Source: an uncultured Bacteroidota bacterium (GTDB lineage: Bacteria; Bacteroidota; Bacteroidia; Chitinophagales; Chitinophagaceae). From it: a DNA stretch of 36,819 nucleotides. Shown here in pieces: positions 7,596 through 15,609 of this stretch. The stretch lies in contig CAJATB010000117.1 in assembly GCA_903944755.1 (NCBI GenBank), forward strand, positions 1 to 36,819. Reading direction: 5' to 3'. Below the pieces are notes generated by a model that saw nothing but the letters and a program-made list of their open reading frames with translations, was not told where the DNA came from and ran no database searches. Each line of letters opens with the position of its first letter. Positions within the stretch are counted from its first letter, which is position 1. The translations under genes and the position numbers were made by a program.

Positions 7596-8360
7596 CTATT
7601 CTGGATTGTGCATTTTAAAAGTTAAAGCAGCATAGTCTTCAAAAGTCAAATTCTCTGCCCTTTTTGTAAAGATAGGGTCTGCTAATTGTTCTGGAGTAAA
7701 ATAAGGTTTTAATGGATTTCTTAACATTTTTCTTCTTTGTCCAAATGCCATTTTCACAAGATGATAAAAACTTTTTAAGGATGCAATTTCCGGAAAAGTT
7801 TCTTTTCTTTTTAACTGAATCACGCCACTCATTACTTTTGGAGGAGGGGTGAATGACTCAGGAGGCACATCAAATAAATAAGTTACATCATAGAATGCTT
7901 GGGTTAATACACTCAAAATTCCATAGGCTTTTGAATGTGGCTTAGCTGCAATCCTTTCCGCAACTTCTTTTTGAAACATGCCAACTAACATGGGCACTTG
8001 CTGTTTCCAGTCTAGGACCTTAAAAACGATTTGGGTACTTATATTATATGGGAAATTCCCTACCACTACAAATTGCTTTTCAAAAGGCACTTCCATTTGT
8101 AAAAAATCGTCGTTTATAATTTTACCTGCTAATTCAGGAAACTGAAAGTTTAAGTAATTCACCTTTTCAGTGTCAAGTTCTATGGCTTTAAAAGCCACTT
8201 TTGGGAGCTTATAAATAAATTGGGTAAGCGCCCCTCCGCCTGGCCCTACCTCCAATAATTGGTCCATTTCCTGTTGAAGTAATACTTCTTGTATTTTAAG
8301 ACAATAAGTGTCATCCTTTAGAAAGTGCTGCCCTAGGGACTTTTTTAGCGTATACTGCAT
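7596..8360 (-). CDS. rsmA: 16S rRNA (adenine1518-N6/adenine1519-N6)-dimethyltransferase RsmA (KsgA)
   Basis: This 254-residue SAM-dependent enzyme dimethylates two adjacent adenines in the 3'-terminal helix of 16S rRNA late in small-subunit assembly. Visible motifs are KKSLGQHFLKD at the N-terminus, the SAM-binding LLEVGPGGGALT (about 36-47), the catalytic NFPYNIST (about 103-110, NxPY type) and the C-terminal FGQRRKMLRNPLK. Length is normal. The gene is divergent from pdxA across a very short gap; a perfect -7 box only 4 nt upstream of its ATG predicts a leaderless transcript. Loss of this enzyme gives kasugamycin resistance in other bacteria. Confidence 0.96.
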   Translation of the reverse strand: MQYTLKKSLGQHFLKDDTYCLKIQEVLLQQEMDQLLEVGPGGGALTQFIYKLPKVAFKAIELDTEKVNYLNFQFPELAGKIINDDFLQMEVPFEKQFVVVGNFPYNISTQIVFKVLDWKQQVPMLVGMFQKEVAERIAAKPHSKAYGILSVLTQAFYDVTYLFDVPPESFTPPPKVMSGVIQLKRKETFPEIASLKSFYHLVKMAFGQRRKMLRNPLKPYFTPEQLADPIFTKRAENLTFEDYAALTFKMHNPE

Positions 8361-8364
8361 GTAG

Positions 8365-8399
8365 CAAAGTTAGGTTTTTGTGCGTACTTTTACAGCCAA
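8365..8399 (-). promoter_or_regulatory. Promoter of rsmA, overlapping the pdxA start region
   Basis: On the minus strand TTG (8397-8399), 24 nt, then TAACTTTG (8365-8372), a perfect -7 box. The box ends 4 nt before the rsmA ATG, so the mRNA should be leaderless or nearly so. A weaker plus-strand box, TACTTTTA (8385-8392), for pdxA lies inside the same interval, so the two polymerases would compete. Confidence 0.5.
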
Positions 8400-8404
8400 A
8401 TCAC

Positions 8405-9502
8405 ATGGATATGAACCCGGACATCAGACGACCAATTATAGGCTTTACTTGCGGAGACTTAAATGGTATTGGCATTGAATTAATTATCAAGTCCCTTTCC
8501 GACAGTCGGCTATTAGATTTTATGGTACCTGTAATATTTGCAAGCAATAAGGCCATCAGCTTTTACAAGAAAAACTTACCTGAATACAATTTAACCTTCA
8601 CATCCATTCCTGATTTTTCAAAAATTAATCCCAAACAAGTTAACCTAATTCATTGTTGGGAAGAAGATGTTGCTATCACCCCTGGTGAACTTACAGAAGT
8701 AGGTGGAAAATATGCTTTACTTTCTTTAGAAAGAGCGGTTGCCGCATTAAAAGAAGGAAAAATTGACGGACTAGTTACAGCCCCTATTCATAAAAAAAAT
8801 ATTCAATCTCCAAATTTTCAATTCAGCGGACACACTCCTTACTTACAACATGCTTTTGGAAACACTGAAAATTTAATGTTGTTAGTAGCGGAGAATTTGA
8901 GAATGGCTTTGGTAACCGAACACGTTACTATTCAAGAAGTAGCAAAGTTTATTACAAAAGACAAGATCAAACAAAAACTACAAATTTTAAATAGCAGTTT
9001 AAAAAAGGATTTTGGGATTGATAAACCACGCATAGCGGTGTTGGCATTGAACCCACATGCAGGTGACGAAGGACTCATTGGCAAAGAAGAAATTGAAATT
9101 ATTAGGCCAGCTATTAAAGAAAGTAGAAACCAAGTATTGGCCTATGGCCCTTATTCTGCTGATGCTTTTTTTGCAAGGGGGCAACACGAAAAATTTGATG
9201 CAGTACTAGCAATGTACCATGACCAAGGCTTAATTCCATTTAAATCATTGGCATTTGGAGAAGGCGTGAATTTCACCGCCGGTTTACCCATAGTAAGAAC
9301 AAGTCCCGACCATGGAACTGCATTTGATATTGCAGGTAAGGATAAGGCTGATGCCGCTTCCTTTACTGCAAGTATTTTTGAATGCGTAAGAATAATCCAT
9401 GCAAGAAAAGGCTATACCGACATGCGACTAAATCCACTAAAGAAAATTAGCGCAAGAATGTTAGCAAACGCGATTGATGAAAATTTAGATGACAACTATT
9501 AG
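8405..9502 (+). CDS. pdxA: 4-hydroxythreonine-4-phosphate dehydrogenase PdxA
   Basis: A 365-residue NAD-dependent metal enzyme that oxidises 4-phosphohydroxy-L-threonine in the DXP-dependent route to pyridoxal phosphate. Family marks are GFTCGDLNGIGIE at the N-terminus, GLVTAPIHKKNI, the metal-binding histidine in SGHTPYL, and the late block MYHDQGLIPFK followed by RTSPDHGTAFDIAGK, which supplies more metal and substrate contacts. The frame is open to a TTG at 8378, but that lies inside the promoter region; the ATG at 8405 (or 8411) fits the family start. pdxJ, its partner in the pathway, is not in the window. Confidence 0.95.
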   Translation: MDMNPDIRRPIIGFTCGDLNGIGIELIIKSLSDSRLLDFMVPVIFASNKAISFYKKNLPEYNLTFTSIPDFSKINPKQVNLIHCWEEDVAITPGELTEVGGKYALLSLERAVAALKEGKIDGLVTAPIHKKNIQSPNFQFSGHTPYLQHAFGNTENLMLLVAENLRMALVTEHVTIQEVAKFITKDKIKQKLQILNSSLKKDFGIDKPRIAVLALNPHAGDEGLIGKEEIEIIRPAIKESRNQVLAYGPYSADAFFARGQHEKFDAVLAMYHDQGLIPFKSLAFGEGVNFTAGLPIVRTSPDHGTAFDIAGKDKADAASFTASIFECVRIIHARKGYTDMRLNPLKKISARMLANAIDENLDDNY

Positions 9503-9508
9503 CCCCAA

Positions 9509-10138
9509 TTAATAGGAGCAAGCCTTAATAATATCTTTAATTGATTTTGATCCCCACCGAGGAAGATTGCCTCTGTTACTTCCTTGTTCTTCAAGTAATT
9601 TTTCAGCCTTTTTAGCAATGGGCAATGCCCCTTTGCAGCCACCTCCAAATAAACCTGGTAAATGATGTGAAATAGTCGCTTCTAATACATAAATACGTGG
9701 ATTATTAGGATTTATTTTTTTTGCTATCTTCAGTGTATGGCGAATTTTGGATTCATAAGAAAGCCATCTTATCATGGGGCTGATGGACATTTTAGCACTA
9801 TTGGCTATACTTTCCGCACAAAGTATTTCATCATTAATTTGTATTTTTTTTGCCCTAGCAACCCAATTAATTGCTTCATCTGCAATAGCCTCCCTATCCC
9901 CTAATTTCAATAACGACATTCTAGCTTTGACAATAGAAGCATAATAAGGTGGAAGCCATTCATGCGGGTGAGCATTGCTTAATATTTCAAACTTATTAAA
10001 AGCAAGTTCATGCTCCTCCTTAGTTTGCATACGATAAAACAATTCCGTAGCTGAGGAAAGCCCAGTTTCGTATTTATTAGGCTGGGTATGCGCTAAAATA
10101 CTTGAACATAATAAAATCATTAAAAAACAGTACTTCAT
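9509..10138 (-). CDS. Secreted helical-repeat (TPR-like) protein
   Basis: This 209-residue protein starts with a signal peptide (YCFLMILLCSSILAHTQ, cleavage near residue 19). The mature part is almost all helical, with repeat-like segments such as ELAFNKFEILSNAHPHEWLPPYYASIV, AINWVARAKKI and LKIAKKINPNNPRIYVLEA. The last contains the N-P-N-P-R-Y pattern of tetratricopeptide repeats. A glycine-rich loop (LPGLFGGGCKGALPIAKKAEKL) follows and resembles TPR proteins of Bacteroidetes with unknown roles. It is the last gene of a four-gene minus-strand operon (ABC ATPase, permease, LolA-like, this), 11 nt after the LolA-like stop, which suggests an envelope or periplasmic function. No precise function can be given. 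Confidence 0.7.
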   Translation of the reverse strand: MKYCFLMILLCSSILAHTQPNKYETGLSSATELFYRMQTKEEHELAFNKFEILSNAHPHEWLPPYYASIVKARMSLLKLGDREAIADEAINWVARAKKIQINDEILCAESIANSAKMSISPMIRWLSYESKIRHTLKIAKKINPNNPRIYVLEATISHHLPGLFGGGCKGALPIAKKAEKLLEEQGSNRGNLPRWGSKSIKDIIKACSY

Positions 10139-10149
10139 GGTACTGCAAT

Positions 10150-10872
10150 TTAAAACATTGTGTTGGAAACACCATTATTGATGCTATAATTTGAATAAGT
10201 AATCTCAATGGTACCCTTCTTAGCCTTTAAAGCCTTTGCCTTACTAACAGGTTCCTCATCACCAAATTCTAGGGTTATGCCACTTGGCAGCTTATAGTCC
10301 TTAGTATTAAAACCGAAAATAATTTTACTAGGTAGTCCATATTGCGCATGTGCACCATACTCCATGGTTACTTCATAGGTACCGTTTTCCTTGGTAGTAG
10401 TAAAAGTTTTATAAACTAATGCCGTAGCAGGATCAATCCATAGTGTTGAAATTACCCAGTCCAACCCATCGTCTGTTGGGATTAATTTAATCACCTGTAA
10501 TTCCTTTCCTTTAAACAATTGTTTGCCCGACTCCATGGCTACATATTGTTTCGTATTTAATAAGGAGTTTAAAGAAACAGAAACACCCCCCTTAGGTAAC
10601 AAAGAAATGCCCCCTTCTTTTTTTATTTTTAGCTGATTAGGCTTTTTAAAATATACTTTAACCTTCCCTAAGGAAGCTTTAATAAATGCCACATCCGTTT
10701 TCATAATACCTGTAGCAGTATAATCATTAACTAAAGCCAATTTTTGACTTACTTTTTCAATTAGCACATTAGCTTGTGCATTAATAGTGCTAGTTATTAC
10801 GCATAGCAAAAATAATAGTACGGCTTTTTTTGAAGCTACTGTGATTGAGTTTATGTTAAGGGAGGAATTCAT
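10150..10872 (-). CDS. LolA-like outer-membrane lipoprotein carrier family protein
   Basis: A 240-residue exported protein. A signal peptide (KKAVLLFLLCVITSTINAQ) precedes the motif VLIEKVSQKLALVNDYTATG, typical of the helix and first strands of the LolA/LolB fold. Later strands KVKVYFKKPNQLKIKKEGG and the QLFKGKELQVIKLIPTDDGLDWVISTLWIDPATALVYK segment match LolA-like domains. The frame extends upstream only to a TTG (10896), so the ATG at 10872 is preferred. It is probably not the main LolA of the cell: it sits with an ABC-2 transporter and a TPR protein. A periplasmic lipid or lipoprotein carrier serving that transporter is a reasonable inference. Confidence 0.72.
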   Translation of the reverse strand: MNSSLNINSITVASKKAVLLFLLCVITSTINAQANVLIEKVSQKLALVNDYTATGIMKTDVAFIKASLGKVKVYFKKPNQLKIKKEGGISLLPKGGVSVSLNSLLNTKQYVAMESGKQLFKGKELQVIKLIPTDDGLDWVISTLWIDPATALVYKTFTTTKENGTYEVTMEYGAHAQYGLPSKIIFGFNTKDYKLPSGITLEFGDEEPVSKAKALKAKKGTIEITYSNYSINNGVSNTMF

Positions 10873-10910
10873 TACTTTATGCGGGATTTGATTCAATAAA
10901 TTTTAATTTA

Positions 10911-11786
10911 CTAACTTAATATATCTTTTTTCTTCACAATAAGTACCGAAGCACCAACGAATAAAATAATGTGTAAGGTTAGTACAATTAAAGAGTTTTT
11001 TATTTTAGCGATATTAAGAATAGACCCTTTGATAGCTTCGTTATCGGCGTTTACTTGAAGATCAAAAAATTCTTTCCAATTGTTCATATGCGTAGTGAAT
11101 AAATAAGGCTTAATAAGTGAAAATAAAGGAATATTCAACGTACTTAATATTGTTAAAAAAACAATGGCGCTCATGGTACCTACAATTGGACCAATAGAAT
11201 TATTCGCCAAACTAGACATTAAAAAACCAAGTGACGTGACTGTCATTAAAGCAAAAGCTGCAAATACAAATGCACCTACATACCTCCACATAACGTCCCC
11301 TTCAGTAATTAACACTACATAATTCGATTTCATCAAAAACAAGTCGTCGGTACCAAAAATCCATATACTAACAAAAAGTGCCAAGAAAGCCAACCATATT
11401 AATAATAAAATAGTATACGTAGAAGCTGCAATAAACTTTGCCATCACCCATTGGGTACGACTATAGGGAGTAGTGAAAATTAAACGCAACGTGCCTAAAT
11501 TTGCTTCCCCTGAAATCATATCAGCAGCAATTAAAGCCACTAGCAAAGGCACATGCACTAATAATAATTGTAATAATATATAGCAAATTAAATAACCATT
11601 CAATATTTTTCCTTCAACAGAAAGGGTGTCATTAATATCCTTCATCAAAAAACCTGCATAAGCATCCCCATCTATTTTTAGACCTAGCTGAATCACTACA
11701 ATCAATGCAGCTATTGCGCCAAAAGCGATATAAGTTCTTGGACGTTTATAAATTTTATATAATTCTACGGAAATGAGCTTCCACAT
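10911..11786 (-). CDS. ABC-2 type transporter permease
   Basis: This 291-residue membrane protein has six hydrophobic segments. Its N-terminus, MWKLISVELYKIYKRPRTYIAFG, is typical of ABC-2 permeases (amphipathic coupling helix before the first span). The block ADMISGEANLGTLRLIFTTPYSRTQWVMAKF (about 86-116) contains the E-x-x-x-G-T-x-x-x-L-x-x-P-x-x-R signature seen in NatB/CcmB-like permeases. Its start codon follows directly on the stop of the ATPase gene, so the two are translationally coupled. It probably forms a homodimer with two ATPase subunits. The transported substrate is unknown. Confidence 0.85.
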   Translation of the reverse strand: MWKLISVELYKIYKRPRTYIAFGAIAALIVVIQLGLKIDGDAYAGFLMKDINDTLSVEGKILNGYLICYILLQLLLVHVPLLVALIAADMISGEANLGTLRLIFTTPYSRTQWVMAKFIAASTYTILLLIWLAFLALFVSIWIFGTDDLFLMKSNYVVLITEGDVMWRYVGAFVFAAFALMTVTSLGFLMSSLANNSIGPIVGTMSAIVFLTILSTLNIPLFSLIKPYLFTTHMNNWKEFFDLQVNADNEAIKGSILNIAKIKNSLIVLTLHIILFVGASVLIVKKKDILS

Positions 11787-12695
11787 TTATTGTGTATTTG
11801 AAGTGACTTGTAAAAAATAATCCTCTAGTGAATTCTTAGTCTCCACCTTAAGTAAAGGTATGTCGGCCATGACTAATGACTTGTGTAATAACGGAATTTG
11901 TTGCTGTGGCATGCAAAAATAAATGCCATCCTTTCGGGGCAACATATAACTTGCAAACTCAGAAACCTTAATTGCACTTAATGCAGTTTCGTCATTCAAG
12001 GTGGTTACATGTACAATGGTTTTATTAGGATCCAACAATTGCTTAGTAGCACCGCCTGCCACTTTCTTGCCTTTGTGAATAATCAAAATTTGGCTCGCCA
12101 CTTGTTCTATTTCAGATAATAAATGCGACGAAACAAAAACTGTCTTCCCTTCTTCTTTTGCCAAATATTGTATTAAATGTCTAATATCTGCAATCCCCTG
12201 CGGGTCCAAACCATTGGTGGGTTCATCTAATATAATTAAGGAAGGATTATGAACTAATGCAATACCAATACCCAACCTTTGTTTCATTCCTAATGAAAAA
12301 GTTTGCACCTTATCGGTAGATCGGTTTGACAAACCAACCTTTTCTAGGGTAGCATTTATATCGCTTGTTGTGATATGTTTTTTACGCACTTTAGCAAACA
12401 ACTGTAAATGTTCTTTAGCTGTTAAGTAGGGATACAAATCAGGCCTTTCAATAATAGCACCCACTTTCTCTAATAACTCATTTCTGTGCTCCTTTAACGG
12501 AAGTCCAAAAAGCTTAATGGAACCGCTACTTGGATGAATTAAAGAAAGTAACATTCTTATAGTTGTACTTTTACCGGATCCATTTTGACCTAAAAAGCCA
12601 AATACTTCCCCTTCCTGCACTTCAAAAGAAAGGCCATCTACTGCTTTGAGTGTACCAAATTGTTTACTGATATCTTGCACTTCTATTACCGACAT
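11787..12695 (-). CDS. ABC transporter ATP-binding protein (NatA/CcmA-like)
   Basis: A 302-residue ATPase with Walker A GQNGSGKST (about residues 36-44), signature FSLGMKQRLGI (about 138-148), Walker B LIILDEPTNGLDPQG (about 158-172) and switch histidine in VSSHLLSEIE (about 194-203). The C-terminal about 80 residues form the extra domain common in ABC-2 exporters of the DrrA/NatA class. It is the first gene of an operon with the permease, a LolA-like protein and a TPR-like protein. A terminator for the atp operon lies 56-93 nt upstream, so the operon has its own promoter, but no clear TAnnTTTG box was found. Confidence 0.9.
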   Translation of the reverse strand: MSVIEVQDISKQFGTLKAVDGLSFEVQEGEVFGFLGQNGSGKSTTIRMLLSLIHPSSGSIKLFGLPLKEHRNELLEKVGAIIERPDLYPYLTAKEHLQLFAKVRKKHITTSDINATLEKVGLSNRSTDKVQTFSLGMKQRLGIGIALVHNPSLIILDEPTNGLDPQGIADIRHLIQYLAKEEGKTVFVSSHLLSEIEQVASQILIIHKGKKVAGGATKQLLDPNKTIVHVTTLNDETALSAIKVSEFASYMLPRKDGIYFCMPQQQIPLLHKSLVMADIPLLKVETKNSLEDYFLQVTSNTQ

Positions 12696-12750
12696 ACTAT
12701 AATAACATTTATTTCACGGAATTGTTTTGTTAATATTTCCTTCAAGCCAT

Positions 12751-12788
12751 AAAAAAGCCCCGTTCCAATAATGCGAGACGGGGCTTTT
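12751..12788 (-). terminator. Intrinsic terminator of the atp operon
   Basis: An 11-bp GC-rich stem (AAAAGCCCCGT 12753-12763 with ACGGGGCTTTT 12778-12788) has a 14-nt loop. On the minus strand it ends in a T run, 22 nt after the atpA stop. It marks the end of the operon at atpA. Confidence 0.85.
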
Positions 12789-12809
12789 GATATTTCAACA
12801 ATGTTGATT

Positions 12810-14387
12810 TTATTTATACTGAGGGATCAAGCTATTCGCTAAATCTACCATTTGTTTAACACCATCATCAGGCAAGTTTCCTTTTTTGAATTCAGCTAAA
12901 ACATTTGGCAATTTGTTAGTCATTTCTAATAAGAAATGAGCTTCAAAATCCTTCACTTTGCGCACCGCAACTTCTTTCAACAAACCTTGTGTACCCAAGT
13001 AAATAATAGCAACTTGTTTTTCCACGCTAAATGGAGTGTACTGAGCTTGTTTTAAGATTTCAACGTTTCTCGCACCCTTGTCAATTACATTTTTTGTAGC
13101 TGGGTCAAGGTCGCCACCGAATTTAGAGAACGCCTCTAATTCTCGGTAAAGTGCTTGGTCTAATTTCAAAGTACCAGATACTTTCTTCATTGATTTAATC
13201 TGAGCGTTACCACCCACACGACTTACAGAAATACCTACGTTAATCGCTGGACGAATACCGGCGTTGAACAAGTTACCCTCTAAGAAGATTTGACCGTCAG
13301 TGATTGAAATTACGTTAGTAGGAATATAGGCAGAAACGTCACCCGCTTGTGTTTCAATAATTGGCAATGCTGTTAAAGAACCACCGCCTTTTACTAAATG
13401 CTTAATAGAAGCTGGCAAGTCATTCATGTTTTTCGCAACTTCGTCATTTGCAATAACTTTAGCCGCACGCTCTAATAAACGACTATGTAAGTAGAATACA
13501 TCACCTGGATATGCTTCACGACCTGGAGGACGACGTAACAACAATGAAACTTCACGGTAAGCAACTGCTTGCTTAGATAAGTCATCAAATACAATTAAAG
13601 CTGGACGACCTGTATCACGGAAAAATTCACCAATTGCTGCACCCGCAAATGGAGCGTAGAATTGTAATGGAGCTGGATCCGCTGCAGGAGCTGCTACAAT
13701 AATTGTATAAGCCATTGCCCCGTTGTCTTCTAAAGTTTTCATAACACCCGCAATAGTAGATGCCTTTTGGCCAATTGCTACATATATACAGTATACTGGC
13801 TTGCCAGCATCAAAGAATTCTTTTTGGTTGATAATAGTGTCCACGCAAATTGCAGTTTTACCTGTTTGACGGTCACCAATAACCAACTCACGTTGTCCAC
13901 GACCAATTGGTATCATCGCATCAATTGCTTTAATACCAGTTTGCAATGGTTCTTTTACAGGCTCACGGAAAATTACCCCTGGTGCTTTACGCTCCAATGG
14001 CATTTCATACAATTCACCTTTAATAGGACCCTTACCATCAATGGCTTCTCCTAATGTATTAATAACACGACCAACTAAACCTTCTCCTACTTTAATAGAA
14101 GCGATTTGTCCTGTTCTTTTAACTTTGTTGCCTTCTTTAATGCCCTTGCTTTCTCCCATCAATACCACACCCACATTGTCTTCCTCAAGGTTAAGCGCGA
14201 TTGCTTTAGTTCCGTTTTCAAACTCAACTAACTCACCACTACTAACGCCATTTAAACCATACACACGGGCAATACCATCACCCACTTGTAATACAGTTCC
14301 CACTTCTTCTAAATCAGCAGATGCGTTAAAATTGCCTAGTTGTTGTCTAAGTATCGCCGAAATTTCATCTGGTTTTACGTCCGCCAT
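12810..14387 (-). CDS. atpA: F1Fo ATP synthase subunit alpha
   Basis: The 525-residue alpha subunit of the F1 catalytic head binds nucleotide at non-catalytic sites and alternates with beta. Visible motifs are the P-loop GDRQTGKTAI, the LVEFENGTKAIALNLEEDNVGVVL beta-barrel segment near the N-terminus, the conserved RRPPGREAYPGDVFYLHSRLLERAA and the family signature PAINVGISVSRVGG with its arginine. Length is normal for Bacteroidetes. It is the last gene of the local operon, 26 nt after atpH. A strong terminator follows and atpG is not next, so the gamma subunit must come from elsewhere in the genome. Confidence 0.98.
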   Translation of the reverse strand: MADVKPDEISAILRQQLGNFNASADLEEVGTVLQVGDGIARVYGLNGVSSGELVEFENGTKAIALNLEEDNVGVVLMGESKGIKEGNKVKRTGQIASIKVGEGLVGRVINTLGEAIDGKGPIKGELYEMPLERKAPGVIFREPVKEPLQTGIKAIDAMIPIGRGQRELVIGDRQTGKTAICVDTIINQKEFFDAGKPVYCIYVAIGQKASTIAGVMKTLEDNGAMAYTIIVAAPAADPAPLQFYAPFAGAAIGEFFRDTGRPALIVFDDLSKQAVAYREVSLLLRRPPGREAYPGDVFYLHSRLLERAAKVIANDEVAKNMNDLPASIKHLVKGGGSLTALPIIETQAGDVSAYIPTNVISITDGQIFLEGNLFNAGIRPAINVGISVSRVGGNAQIKSMKKVSGTLKLDQALYRELEAFSKFGGDLDPATKNVIDKGARNVEILKQAQYTPFSVEKQVAIIYLGTQGLLKEVAVRKVKDFEAHFLLEMTNKLPNVLAEFKKGNLPDDGVKQMVDLANSLIPQYK

Positions 14388-14413
14388 AATAGTCTATTTT
14401 AATGTATGATTAT

Positions 14414-14974
14414 TTATATTTTACTTATGAACTCGTTATTCAAAAATTGTTTTTTAATATCTTTTAAATCTCGGGCAATACTCGCATCCAATAAATTATT
14501 ATTAAACTCAAGTACAAATCCACCAATCAAACGCTCGTCAGTTTTAGTGGTTAATTCAACTGATAAAAATTTATTCTCCGCTTTCACCTTGTCTTCTATA
14601 GATTTTTTCATTTCGTCGCTTACATCAACTGCTGTTGTTAAAGTAACTTGATGAATCCCTTTTATAGCATTGTATTGTTCAATAAAAGCAGTAGCCATTT
14701 CTGGAAGTGCTGCTTCTCTTGCTTTTTTTACAAGCAAATTGGTGAATGAATGCGTTAACAAACTCACTTTGTCTTTTGTAATAGCATTAATAATGCTATT
14801 TTTTTGATCTGCTTTTATAATTGGGCTAAGTAATACATTCACAAATTCACTACTAGCCTTACATACAGCTTGTAAAAATTTCATGTCTGCATAAACAGCT
14901 TCCAACTGGCCTTGCTCAGTTGCAAGATCCAATATACTTTTTGCGTACCTACCTGCTAAACGTGCGTTGGGCAT
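14414..14974 (-). CDS. atpH: F1Fo ATP synthase subunit delta
   Basis: A 186-residue peripheral-stalk subunit (delta/OSCP) that links the b subunits to the top of the alpha3beta3 head. The N-terminal helical domain begins LAGRYAKSILDLATEQGQLEAVYADM, matching the usual ARxYAxALxxLA pattern. The C-terminal part contains ELTTKTDERLIGGFVLEFNNNLLDASI, the conserved delta signature with DxxxIGGFxxxxxxxxxDxS. The gene starts 10 nt after the atpF stop and is 26 nt from atpA, consistent with one transcript. Length is normal. Confidence 0.95.
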   Translation of the reverse strand: MPNARLAGRYAKSILDLATEQGQLEAVYADMKFLQAVCKASSEFVNVLLSPIIKADQKNSIINAITKDKVSLLTHSFTNLLVKKAREAALPEMATAFIEQYNAIKGIHQVTLTTAVDVSDEMKKSIEDKVKAENKFLSVELTTKTDERLIGGFVLEFNNNLLDASIARDLKDIKKQFLNNEFISKI

Positions 14975-14984
14975 TTCTTACAAT

Positions 14985-15494
14985 TTAATTTAACTTAACT
15001 CCTTCAGCAACTTGTTTAATATAGCTTTCTTGTTCAGCTTTATTACTCAACTCTCTGCGTAATACTTTCTCGGCTACTTCAACCACCAATGCTCCAACCT
15101 GATTTTTAACTTCAGTTAAAGCTGCATTTTTTTGTTGGTTAATTGCCGCCTGTGCATCAGCAACGATTCTTTCATATTCAGCTTTAGCTTTTTCTTTTGC
15201 ATCAGCAATCATTTTCTCAGAAGCTTCTTTTGCTTCTTTTATTAAAATTGCTCTTTCCTCACGGGCTTTCACTAATAATGCTTCGTTCTCATTTTGCATC
15301 GCAGCAATGTCGGCTTTCATTTTGTCCGCTTTGGATAAAGCGTCTTCAATGCCTTGTTCACGATCACTAATCGCTTTCAACATAGGCTTCCAAGCAAATT
15401 TGCCAAGTACAATTAATAGCACCAAAAATGCGATAGTATTCCAAAATACTAAACCAATATCTGGCAATACTAACGGGTTAATTTCTAACAACAT
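14985..15494 (-). CDS. atpF: F1Fo ATP synthase subunit b
   Basis: The 169-residue b subunit of the peripheral stalk. A single N-terminal membrane helix (LVFWNTIAFLVLLIVLGKF) with the F-W-x-x-I-x-F pattern is followed by KPMLKAISDRE. A long, charged coiled coil continues to the end (AKEASEKMIADAKEKAKAEYE and similar). Its start lies 115 nt downstream of the atpE stop, an unusually large gap for this operon. The gap holds an intrinsic terminator, so b, delta and alpha may be made from fewer transcripts than c. Confidence 0.95.
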   Translation of the reverse strand: MLLEINPLVLPDIGLVFWNTIAFLVLLIVLGKFAWKPMLKAISDREQGIEDALSKADKMKADIAAMQNENEALLVKAREERAILIKEAKEASEKMIADAKEKAKAEYERIVADAQAAINQQKNAALTEVKNQVGALVVEVAEKVLRRELSNKAEQESYIKQVAEGVKLN

Positions 15495-15527
15495 ACTATT
15501 CGTTTATCTTAATTAATAATTCTTCTT

Positions 15528-15566
15528 AAAAAAATATAGGCCCTTCGCCCTGTGCTAGGGCCTATA
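15528..15566 (-). terminator. Intra-operon terminator between atpE and atpF
   Basis: A perfect 10-bp stem (TATAGGCCCT, 15557-15566 with 15535-15544) and a 12-nt loop are followed on the minus strand by seven T residues (15528-15534). It begins 44 nt beyond the atpE stop. Two smaller hairpins (15571-15582 and about 15583-15598) precede it. It is a canonical intrinsic terminator inside the atp operon. Confidence 0.8.
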
Positions 15567-15609
15567 ATAATTTGGAAATCCAATTGTCTTATGACAATGC
15601 ATCCAATGA

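Noticed and set aside
14041..14409. 122-codon open frame on the plus strand opposite atpA
   Set aside because: It is antisense to the well-conserved N-terminal part of atpA, has a serine/threonine/proline-rich shadow composition and no recognisable domain.
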